From Terriglobia bacterium (lineage in GTDB: Bacteria > Acidobacteriota > Terriglobia > Terriglobales > Acidobacteriaceae), in assembly GCA_020072815.1 (NCBI GenBank), contig JAIQGE010000006.1, forward strand, positions 186,001 through 250,000: a stretch of 64,000 nucleotides of DNA. Direction: 5' to 3'. The notes beneath the pieces were generated by a model that was given only the letters and a program-made list of their open reading frames with translations, was not told the DNA's origin and ran no database searches. Position numbers and translations under genes: made by a program. This document shows, piece by piece, positions 17,937 to 24,834 of the stretch; positions within the stretch are counted from its first letter, which is position 1; each line of letters begins with the position of its first letter.

Positions 17937-18518
17937 TTACCCTCCATCCTCCGGCGCCTTCGACGATGCGTGATGCCGCAGCTCCATGGCTACCCGCACC
18001 ACGTAGTGCACGCCCGACAAGATGGTCAATCCCACCGTGGCATACACGCCAAAGTGTTTGCCGGCGTGGATCCAGCGCGCCGCGGAAACTTCGCTCATCA
18101 GGGCGAATGGTACGGTGACAATCTGCGCCAGGGTATTGGCTTTCCCCAGCCAACTGGGGCGGAAAGTGCGCATGGTCCCCGTGGCGTAAAGCAGAGTGCA
18201 GACAATCACAATAAGGATGTCACGGCTGAACACCAGCACAGTGACCGGCCAGCGGATCAAATGAAAGACGGCGAGCACCAAGAACATGGTGCTGAGCAGC
18301 AGCTTGTCGGCGATGGGGTCCAAGTATTGGCCCAGCGTGGTTTTCTGCTGCAAGAGCCGTGCCAGCAGGCCGTCAAGCCCGTCCGTAATCCCGGCCACAA
18401 CAAAGATGACCAGCGCCCAGGTATAAGCGTGTTGCTGGACGGCGATCACGATGAACGGAATGAAGATCAGCCGCAGCAGCGTAAGCAGGTTAGGAGCCGA
18501 GCCAAGCTGGCGGATCAA
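17937..18518 (-). CDS. pgsA: CDP-diacylglycerol-glycerol-3-phosphate 3-phosphatidyltransferase
   Basis: An integral inner-membrane enzyme making phosphatidylglycerophosphate, the first step to phosphatidylglycerol and cardiolipin. It carries the full CDP-alcohol phosphotransferase motif (DG-x2-AR-x8-G-x3-D-x3-D) as TDGLDGLLARLLQQKTTLGQ followed by YLDPIADKLL at about residues 44-74. The start NLLTLLRLIFIPFIV is typical of PgsA, and five to six helices are seen in 193 aa, the usual size. Its ATG overlaps the stop of the upstream gene (TGA 18515-18517 within ATGA), indicating translational coupling. A cardiolipin synthase-like gene lies at 21559. Confidence 0.93.
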   Translation of the reverse strand: MIRQLGSAPNLLTLLRLIFIPFIVIAVQQHAYTWALVIFVVAGITDGLDGLLARLLQQKTTLGQYLDPIADKLLLSTMFLVLAVFHLIRWPVTVLVFSRDILIVIVCTLLYATGTMRTFRPSWLGKANTLAQIVTVPFALMSEVSAARWIHAGKHFGVYATVGLTILSGVHYVVRVAMELRHHASSKAPEDGG

Positions 18519-18820
18519 TGAGAGGGCTCCTGTAAAAACTTGTGGATGTCCCAGCCGGTATGGGCAGCAAACTGCTCGGCCAGAGAAGGCAGTTCGCCTG
18601 TCCGCGCGTCAATTTCAATCTTCTGTACGCGATGCATGGGGAAGAACACGATGCTGGCGGTGGCGGCTTCGCCCGACTTGACCAGTTGCATGAAGTCGTC
18701 CAGGGACTGCAAGTCTACGCCGCGCACGCTGGCCCCGGCCGGAGTAAGCGCCAGCAGAACGCCCCAGAACTTTTCCCGCGGATTATGTAACGTAACCAGA
18801 ACAAGTTGTCCGGTGTCCAT
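18515..18820 (-). CDS. Hypothetical protein translationally coupled to pgsA, 101 aa
   Basis: The product (MDTGQLVLVTLHNPREKFWG) is small, soluble and mixed alpha/beta. Its first half is predicted to be beta-strand rich (VTLHNP, WGVLLALTPAGASVRGVDL), compatible with a small barrel. It has no signal peptide or membrane span. Its stop overlaps the pgsA start by ATGA, so the two are made together and may act together at the membrane. No family is recognised. Confidence 0.8.
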   Translation of the reverse strand: MDTGQLVLVTLHNPREKFWGVLLALTPAGASVRGVDLQSLDDFMQLVKSGEAATASIVFFPMHRVQKIEIDARTGELPSLAEQFAAHTGWDIHKFLQEPSH

Positions 18821-19018
18821 GAGTTGGCCGCACGCCCCAATCCATTGATTTCAGCGGATTTGCCGCAAAAATGCAAGGGTAGAGGAGGCATGAGGGCTCT
18901 AGTACAATGACTGCCGCTTGCCAGAACGCGGCATGACCATCGGTTGGCGACGCCGCGATCCGAACGAAATAAAGTACGTTTTTTGCACAACAACAACTCC
19001 ATACAGAGGCTGACGACG

Positions 19019-20353
19019 ATGCAACAGGCAGATGACGGCCAAGCACACGAAGCCCCAAGTGAACCGCAGGGTCCAGACACCGACACGCCCCGTTGGAGCA
19101 TCGCCACCCGCGTGGCCTTCCGTCTGGTGTTTGCCTATCAGATTCTCTACAGCTTCCCGTTTCCTCTGAACATGATTCCAGGGACTGACATTCTGTTCGG
19201 CTGGTATGAAACGTTGTTCGTCAAGATGACAGTTTGGACCGGCGCGCACATTCTGCACCTGAGTCGGCCGATCGTCTATTCCCCCAACGGCAGCGGCGAC
19301 TCGCTGTTCGCCTGGGTACAGAACCTGGTGCAGCTCATGATCGCCATCGCGGCGGCCGCCATCTGGACCTTTCTGGACCGCAAGCGTCCCAGCTATCGTT
19401 CCATGCAGGAGTGGCTGTGGCTATATGTCCGGATTGTCCTGGGCTCTACTCTAATGAGTTATGGCGCGTTCAAAGTGATCAAGGCCCAGTTCCCGGACTT
19501 GTGGCTCTGGCGTCTTCTGGAGCCGTATGGCGCCAGCTCTCCCATGGGCCTGCTCTGGACCTTCATGGGTTACTCCAAGACCTACAACGTGTTTACCGGA
19601 TTGGTGGAGTTTGTAGGCGGCGCGCTGCTGTTCGTGCCCCGGCTGGCGACGCTGGGTGCTCTTCTCGCGATCGGAGCCATGACCAACGTTTTCATCCTGA
19701 ACATGAGTTATGACGTGCCGGTCAAACTATATTCTTTCAACCTGCTGCTGATGGCCGTGTACCTGATGGCCCCGGAGGGACGCCGCATGCTGAATGTCTT
19801 CGTCTTGAACCGGCCGGCGGCCGCGGTACCGCATCCCGCGCTGTTCCGGAGGAAGTGGCTGAATGTAAGCGTATCTGTCGCGCAAGCCGGTTTGCTCCTC
19901 TACCTGGGCGGCTTCTGGTTGAACCAAAGCTACCAGCAATACAAACAGGTTGGCGACGGCGCACCCAAGCCTGCGCTTTACGGCTTCTACAACGTGGATG
20001 AGTTCATCGTGGACGGGCAGGTGCGTCCGCCCGTCTTTACCGACGAGACGCGCTGGCGGCGATTCACCTTTGAACGCTACAACCTGGTGGGCATCGTTTT
20101 GGCGGGCGGCCCCGTCGAGCGCTATAAGATCAAGCTGGATAAATCCAAGCAAAGCCTGGAATTCACCAAGACAAACGATCCAAGTTGGAAATCCAGGTTT
20201 GCTTTTGACCAGCCCGCAGCCGACCTGATCACGCTCAGCGGCGAGATGGACGGCAAGAAAATTCAGGCCAGACTGCGCAAGGTCGAGTTGAAGGGCTTCC
20301 TGCTTTACGAGCGGGGCTTCCATTGGATCAGCGAATCTCCGGTGAATCGCTGA
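19019..20353 (+). CDS. DoxX-like polytopic membrane protein with C-terminal soluble domain
   Basis: ATG 19019 is chosen since upstream starts add a polar tail. The first 320 residues hold about seven transmembrane segments. Features recall the DoxX/DoxD family: a helix with RLVFAYQILYSFPFPLNM, then SYGAFKVIKAQFP, PYGASSPMGLLWTFMGYSK, FTGLVEFVGGALLFVPRLAT and NLLLMAVYLMAPE. A soluble domain of about 130 residues follows (YGFYNVDEFIVDGQVRPP...KLDKSKQSLEF). DoxX-type proteins are linked to thiosulfate/quinone chemistry or membrane redox stress; here that is only inferred. The gene is divergent from the pgsA operon and convergent with the SRPBCC gene. Confidence 0.75.
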   Translation: MQQADDGQAHEAPSEPQGPDTDTPRWSIATRVAFRLVFAYQILYSFPFPLNMIPGTDILFGWYETLFVKMTVWTGAHILHLSRPIVYSPNGSGDSLFAWVQNLVQLMIAIAAAAIWTFLDRKRPSYRSMQEWLWLYVRIVLGSTLMSYGAFKVIKAQFPDLWLWRLLEPYGASSPMGLLWTFMGYSKTYNVFTGLVEFVGGALLFVPRLATLGALLAIGAMTNVFILNMSYDVPVKLYSFNLLLMAVYLMAPEGRRMLNVFVLNRPAAAVPHPALFRRKWLNVSVSVAQAGLLLYLGGFWLNQSYQQYKQVGDGAPKPALYGFYNVDEFIVDGQVRPPVFTDETRWRRFTFERYNLVGIVLAGGPVERYKIKLDKSKQSLEFTKTNDPSWKSRFAFDQPAADLITLSGEMDGKKIQARLRKVELKGFLLYERGFHWISESPVNR

Positions 20354-20377
20354 CCCCCAACTCAGCCTTCAGTCACA

Positions 20378-20482
20378 CGGCTTCGTTCAATCGGTTTTTG
20401 TTCACACGGCTTTTGTTCACACGGCTTTCGTCCACGCGGCTTTCATTCAAGCGGCTTGTGTTTAAACGGCTTTTGTTTAAAC
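20378..20482 (-). repeat. 15-bp tandem array starting at the SRPBCC stop codon (7 units)
   Basis: Read on the minus strand, the unit is GTTTAAACAAAAGCC and variants, seven times with one 14-base unit. The first unit contains the last codon (GTT) and the stop (TAA) of the SRPBCC gene. Because 15 is a multiple of 3, later units stay in frame, and six of the seven present a stop at the same position (TAA or TGA; the fourth has TGG). Confidence 0.9.
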
Positions 20483-20908
20483 ATCAAGGCGCTTTTCGTA
20501 CGGCGCCAGTTCGCCGTGTTCGAGATATCGCCGCAGGATGCGCAAGTACATCGCCCAGCAGTAGTTTGAAATCCGCCAGTGTTGGTTGGGTTGCGGCCAG
20601 CCTGTGTGGTGGAACTGGACAAAGGTGCTGCCATCACGCGGCTGCAGATGAAAGCCGATGCGCGTGCCCGTCCAGTCAGCGTCAGCGCGTGTCATCTGCA
20701 GCTCAAAAACGGAGTTGGGAGCGCACTTGGTGACCTTGGCCCGCCAGTCATACTGCGGGCCGAACCACAGTTCGAATTCCGCACCGTCGCGAGCCTCGCC
20801 GGCAGAGCGCTTGGTCCACCAGGCATCCAGGCCGCGCGGCGTGGTCACAGCGTCAAAGATTTTGTCGGGAGAAGCCTTGATGGGGAAGTCGTGAAAAATG
20901 TCGGCCAT
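20477..20908 (-). CDS. SRPBCC/AHSA1-family ligand-binding protein
   Basis: ATG 20908 is chosen because GGAGGT lies eight bases upstream; the longer frame lacks such a site. The 143-residue product has the START/AHSA1 pattern: DIFHDFPIKASPDKIFDAVT, the family signature LDAWWTKRSAGEARDGAEF, LWFGPQYDWRAKVTKCAPNS, and a C-terminal helix WRISNYCWAMYLRILRRYL. Proteins of this fold bind hydrophobic ligands or act as small co-chaperone-like domains; the ligand is unknown. Its stop codon is inside the first unit of a 15-bp tandem array. Confidence 0.88.
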   Translation of the reverse strand: MADIFHDFPIKASPDKIFDAVTTPRGLDAWWTKRSAGEARDGAEFELWFGPQYDWRAKVTKCAPNSVFELQMTRADADWTGTRIGFHLQPRDGSTFVQFHHTGWPQPNQHWRISNYCWAMYLRILRRYLEHGELAPYEKRLDV

Positions 20909-21080
20909 TGGCGGGACCTCCGTTAGCCGGGGGAAAGCCAAGCATACTTGAATTGCTGAGGCCGGAGCAATGCGGTGTAGGCCGGCGAACAAGCTCAGAC
21001 GCTATCCGTATTTCGCTCGTCCGCGTTTTTCTCTACGGCCTCAACGCCCTCTGCGGTAAAATGGTCAAATCTGCTGGATG

Positions 21081-21158
21081 TAGGCGCGTAGCTCAGTTGG
21101 TTAGAGCGCTACCTTGACACGGTAGAGGTCTGGGGTTCGAGTCCCCACGTGCCTACCA
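21081..21158 (+). tRNA. tRNA-Val (anticodon GAC), CCA encoded
   Basis: A full cloverleaf is visible: acceptor TAGGCGC pairs with GTGCCTA (one G-T), D-arm GCTCAGTTGGTTAGAGC, anticodon stem CTACC/GGTAG with loop TTGACAC (anticodon GAC at 21116-21118), T-arm TGGGGTTCGAGTCCCCA, and encoded CCA at 21156-21158. A TAAAAT at 21057-21062 could be the -10 box. The gene is followed 13 bases later by a GIY-YIG nuclease gene. Confidence 0.96.
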
Positions 21159-21171
21159 TTTATCTCATTTC

Positions 21172-21423
21172 ATGGCGTTCACGTACGTTCTTCGGAGCAC
21201 CACGAGCGGCAGGTTTTATATCGGTTCGGCGCTCAAGCTGCAGGAACGGCTTGATGAACATGCACGCGGGCATAGCCCATACACGAGGGGGCGTGGACCG
21301 TGGAAGTTGGTCTACCAGGAACAATACTCAACGTTGGCTGAAGCTCGCCGCCGTGAACGCCAGCTGAAATCGTGGAAGTCACACCGATCGATTCAAGAAC
21401 TCATCGACAAGAAGTTGGTTTAG
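21172..21423 (+). CDS. Small GIY-YIG nuclease inserted at a tRNA locus
   Basis: The 83-residue product is a stand-alone GIY-YIG domain: TYVLRSTTSGRFYIGSA carries the Y...YIG variant motif, followed by LQERLDEHARG (catalytic Arg region) and PWKLVYQEQYSTLAEARRRE with the conserved Glu, then a basic helix KSWKSHRSIQELI. Such domains cut DNA at one strand per site and occur in homing enzymes and UPF0213-like proteins. The gene starts 13 bp after tRNA-Val. Its last codons and TAG stop are made of tRNA D-loop sequence (from 21413), so its 3' end is fused to a tRNA fragment. This suggests a mobile, tRNA-targeting unit. Confidence 0.85.
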   Translation: MAFTYVLRSTTSGRFYIGSALKLQERLDEHARGHSPYTRGRGPWKLVYQEQYSTLAEARRRERQLKSWKSHRSIQELIDKKLV

Positions 21424-21476
21424 AGCGTCCCGGCTCGCCGGGAAGGTCTGGGGTTCGAGCCCCCACATGCCTGCCA
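21413..21476 (+). pseudogene. tRNA 3' fragment (D-loop to CCA) fused to the GIY-YIG gene
   Basis: From AGTTGG at 21413 to CCA at 21476 the sequence matches the tRNA-Val gene: the D-loop and 3' D-stem, AGGTC variable region, T-arm TGGGGTTCGAGCCCCCA, and the acceptor strand ATGCCTG. The anticodon arm differs (TCCCG/CGGGA) and has a six-base loop. The 5' acceptor strand and 5' D-stem are absent, so no cloverleaf can form. It is a tRNA relic or an attachment-like duplicate. Confidence 0.85.
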
Positions 21477-21558
21477 CATCTTTTCCCGCCAAGAGCGGCG
21501 CTTTCGCACCATCGTGACCTGCCCGATGAAAGGCTCCCGTCATTCCACTTCGATGTCA

Positions 21559-23010
21559 TCAGTCTGCCTTCCCTTTGCGATAGAGCTTGTAACCTCGGTA
21601 AAGCAGCGCGAGGGAGACCCAGCCGAACGCAACCACAAGCGCGTACGCCGGCACACGGGGAAAAAAGGCAAAAAGAAGAGAGAAGGCGAGGAGCAACGTG
21701 CCAGTTACCAGGAGGATTTGTGCTTCCACCGGCTCTAGCACGCGCCGGCTGGTGAAGGCTGCGCCGACGGCATTGCCGATGCGGATGGCCCCGGCCGCGG
21801 CACGCCCAATGCTTCCTCCGCCCCTGGCTGTAGCGGCAACGGCGTGGCGCGGCTCGCCCGGGGCACGGACCTTTCGCTTGATATCCAGGACTATTTCTGT
21901 TGCGTTGGTGAGGTCCTGAAGGTACATCTCTTCCATCTGGCCGGCGAAGGGTTCGTCTTCGATGACTGCGTCCAATTCGCAGTTACCCAGCCAGCTCGAG
22001 ATATTCAGGTTGGTGGAACCGACGCGCGCCCACCGCCCGTCAGTCACTGCTGTTTTCGCGTGCACCATGGTGCCGTTCCACTCGAACAGGCGCACGCCCG
22101 CCTCCAGGAGTGGCCGATAACCCGCTCGCGAAAGCGGTCTGATGAGAGGAAGGTCCGTGGCATTCGGCACCAGCAGGCGGACATCAACGCCGTCTTGTGC
22201 TGCGGCCCTCAATGCCTGTACGTAGGGGGTTGTGCCCGCGTAATAGGCATCGGTGAGCCACATTTTCTTCCTCGCCAGTGCAGCCACCATTTGGTCCAGG
22301 CGGAACAAGCCGGCCGTGGCAGGCTCAGTCGCAACAATGCGGACGTTTGCATTTCCTGCTGCTGCGAGCGTGCCGTTGCTGGCGAGTTCATCTTCAGCGA
22401 TGGGCTCGCCCATCGTCGCCCAAACCTGCGCGAATGCGCGCTCAACGTCAGCGACCGCGGGCCCGCGCACCGACACACCCGTATCGCGCCACGGCTGAAT
22501 GTTCTTGGCCGGGTCGCCGACCCACATCCGGCCAACACACAGACCGGTGATAAAGCCAACTTCGCCATCCACGGCAAGCATCTTGCGGTGGTCCCGCGAG
22601 AGCCACCCAAATGGAGAATCAAAACGCGGCGGGTTATAGCAACGCACCTCAACGCCACCGGCACGCAAATAGTCCCAGAACTTGCGCGAAGTCTTGCCCA
22701 GCCCGCCCATCCAATCGTAGATAAGTCTTACTCGCACGCCTTCCCGCGTCTTTGCGATCAATGCTTCGGCGAACATGCGTCCTGTTTCGTCTTCGTGGAT
22801 GATGTAGCTCTCGAAGTGAATGTGCTGTTTGGCCGTGCCGATTGCTTCGAGCCATGCGGGATAGTTCTCACGCGCGTCTTTCAGCAAGCGCACGCAATTG
22901 CCCTCGATCAAGGGCGCGCCGGCGGCTCGCGAAAAAGCGCGGTCTGCGATGGAGCGCAGCTCGGGCCGAAGCTGGCGTTCACTCCGGCGGGGGTTCTTGG
23001 AAGGTCTCAT
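21559..23010 (-). CDS. Cardiolipin synthase / phospholipase D-family protein (ClsB-like)
   Basis: A membrane-associated phosphatidyltransferase with two HKD half-sites: H141-K143-D148 ([10 protein letters not shown]) and H317-K319-D324 ([10 protein letters not shown], followed by GSTNLN). The product is 483 aa. Unlike ClsA it has no N-terminal membrane spans. Instead a C-terminal extension carries two helices ([19 protein letters not shown] and [16 protein letters not shown]). Likely role: cardiolipin formation from phosphatidylglycerol, or transphosphatidylation with another alcohol. The pgsA gene at 17937 would supply precursor. It is transcribed alone, towards the GIY-YIG locus. Confidence 0.88.
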   Translation of the reverse strand: MRPSKNPRRSERQLRPELRSIADRAFSRAAGAPLIEGNCVRLLKDARENYPAWLEAIGTAKQHIHFESYIIHEDETGRMFAEALIAKTREGVRVRLIYDWMGGLGKTSRKFWDYLRAGGVEVRCYNPPRFDSPFGWLSRDHRKMLAVDGEVGFITGLCVGRMWVGDPAKNIQPWRDTGVSVRGPAVADVERAFAQVWATMGEPIAEDELASNGTLAAAGNANVRIVATEPATAGLFRLDQMVAALARKKMWLTDAYYAGTTPYVQALRAAAQDGVDVRLLVPNATDLPLIRPLSRAGYRPLLEAGVRLFEWNGTMVHAKTAVTDGRWARVGSTNLNISSWLGNCELDAVIEDEPFAGQMEEMYLQDLTNATEIVLDIKRKVRAPGEPRHAVAATARGGGSIGRAAAGAIRIGNAVGAAFTSRRVLEPVEAQILLVTGTLLLAFSLLFAFFPRVPAYALVVAFGWVSLALLYRGYKLYRKGKAD

Positions 23011-23117
23011 TCCCTGTCATTATGCTCCTCGGCGGCTGCACCTGGCCGACGCGCGGATCCCCAAGCTCGGGCAGCGGACACCGGTGGTGACGGTGGTCGA
23101 AGACTAACGCGCTCGAA

Positions 23118-24818
23118 TCATCGCGCTCCTGGCCCGCGCAACGCGCGTCCGGCGTTGACGCCTGTCAGGCGGCCATCAGCAAACGTCAACTGGCCGTTGA
23201 CGAAAACGTATTTCACTCCCACGGAAAGCTGCGCGGGCTGGGCGTAAGTAGCGTTGTCCAGGATGGTGGCGGGATCAAAGATGGTGATGTCCGCGAAGAA
23301 GCCTTCCTGCAGCAAGCCGCGCGCGGTCAGGTGCTCGCGCTGCGCGGGCATGGAAGTGATCTTGCGGATGGCCTGCTCCAGCGGCAGCAGCTTGAGGTCG
23401 CGGACGTAGTGTCCGAGAAAGCGCGGCATGCTGCCGAAGGTGCGCGGATGGGCGTGCGGCTCAAAGAGCGGCCCATCGAGCGGCATCTCACCGGCGTCCA
23501 GGCCGATGCTGGTGAAGGGCTGCTTGAGGCCGAATTGCAAATCCTCTTCGCTGGCGATGAAGTAGAGCGCGCTGGCCTGACCTTGGTCGGCCAGCACCAG
23601 GTCGAAGAGCGTGTCCAGCGGGTCTTTCTTCTGCTCCTGGGCGATCTGCGCGATAGTCTTGCCAGCGAGCGGCTTCAAGTCTTTGCTGACCACTGACGAC
23701 AGCATCACCCCGCTGGCGCCGCCGCTCATAAGATAGAGGTTTTCCCATTCAGCGTGTTCTTCCGCCAACTCGGTCTTGATGCGCGCGCGGACGGCAGGAT
23801 CGCGCAGGCGGGAGAGAGCTTTGTCCAGACCACCATCGGCGATCCACGGAGGCAGGGCGGAGATGAGCGCGGTCCCGCCGGCGACGTACGGATACATGTC
23901 GGCACGGACGTCCTGGCCGGCGTCGCGCGCCGCCTGAATCTTTGCCACCATTTGTGGCATGTTCCCCCAGCGCGGCTGCCCCGCCACTTTCAGATGGAAG
24001 ATTTCCACGGGAATGCCGGCCTCGCGGCCGATGCGCAGAGCTTCGTCAATGGCCGCGATTTCGCTCTTGCCTTCACTGCGCATGTGGCTGGCGTAAATCC
24101 CGCCGTATTGCGCGGCGACTCTGGCCAGCTCAATCAGTTCTTCGGTTCTTGCGTAGTGGCCGGGAGGATAGATCAGCGCCGTGGAAACACCCATGGCCCC
24201 TTGCTGCATGGCCTGAGCCACCAGGGCCTTCATCTTTTCCAGCTCTGCCGGGGAAGGAGCGCGATTGTCGTCGCCCAATACGGCTTCACGCACCTGCGCC
24301 AGACCGACGTAAGTTCCCAGGTTGATGGGCGTACCTTGTTTCTCTAATCGACGGAAATAGCCGGCGAGGTCCGTCCAGTCAACTTTGAGGTGATACGGCT
24401 CCAGCGACGGCGCCAGCGCCTTGAGAGTGATCTCATTCTGTGGAGCGATGGAGCCGCCCTCGCCGGTAATCTCGCTGGTGATGCCTTGCGAAAGCTTGCT
24501 GATGGCGCGGTTGTCAATCAGCAACGAGCCTTCCGACTGGCCCAGCATGTCAATGAACCCCGGCGCTACCGCGAGACCGGCGGCGTCAATAAATTTCTTG
24601 GACTGAGCGTTGCTCAGCTTGCCGATGGCGGCGATGCGGTCGCCGCGGATGCCGATGTCGGCCAGATACCAGGGATTGCCGGAGCCGTCATAGATCTTGC
24701 CGTTGGTGATGACCACATCAAACGGCGCGACGGGCGTCTGTGCCGCGGATTGCTGAGAAAATGCCGCTGATGCAGCGAATCCGGCCGCGATCACGAACAG
24801 GATATGAGAACGCTTCAT
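23118..24818 (-). CDS. Secreted amidohydrolase of the N-acyl-D-amino-acid deacylase family, atypical metal site
   Basis: The product (566 aa) has a signal peptide and the amidohydrolase small-domain start FDVVITNGKIYDGSG, then GLAVAPGFIDMLGQSE at about residues 81-96. In typical D-aminoacylases this segment is GFIDxHTH and its two His bind metal; here both are missing, and the usual GNCG cysteine segment reads TGEGGS. Later conserved parts remain (GHYARTEEL, YASHMRSEG, VEIFHLKVAG, DMYPYVAGG, HPRTFGSMPRFLGHYV). It may keep a single-metal site using later His and Asp, or have another activity. It lies 16 bp downstream of the patatin gene on the same strand. Confidence 0.85.
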   Translation of the reverse strand: MKRSHILFVIAAGFAASAAFSQQSAAQTPVAPFDVVITNGKIYDGSGNPWYLADIGIRGDRIAAIGKLSNAQSKKFIDAAGLAVAPGFIDMLGQSEGSLLIDNRAISKLSQGITSEITGEGGSIAPQNEITLKALAPSLEPYHLKVDWTDLAGYFRRLEKQGTPINLGTYVGLAQVREAVLGDDNRAPSPAELEKMKALVAQAMQQGAMGVSTALIYPPGHYARTEELIELARVAAQYGGIYASHMRSEGKSEIAAIDEALRIGREAGIPVEIFHLKVAGQPRWGNMPQMVAKIQAARDAGQDVRADMYPYVAGGTALISALPPWIADGGLDKALSRLRDPAVRARIKTELAEEHAEWENLYLMSGGASGVMLSSVVSKDLKPLAGKTIAQIAQEQKKDPLDTLFDLVLADQGQASALYFIASEEDLQFGLKQPFTSIGLDAGEMPLDGPLFEPHAHPRTFGSMPRFLGHYVRDLKLLPLEQAIRKITSMPAQREHLTARGLLQEGFFADITIFDPATILDNATYAQPAQLSVGVKYVFVNGQLTFADGRLTGVNAGRALRGPGAR

Positions 24819-24834
24819 GGAATGCTCCTGGACG

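Noticed and set aside
20323-20733. Open frame on the plus strand through the 15-bp array, giving a repeated RLLFT-type peptide
   Set aside because: The repeat phase fits the SRPBCC stop on the other strand and the downstream part is only antisense to that gene; no ribosome site is present.
21413-21476. The tRNA-like sequence as a second functional tRNA gene
   Set aside because: The 5' acceptor strand and 5' D-stem are missing and the anticodon loop has six bases, so no cloverleaf can form.
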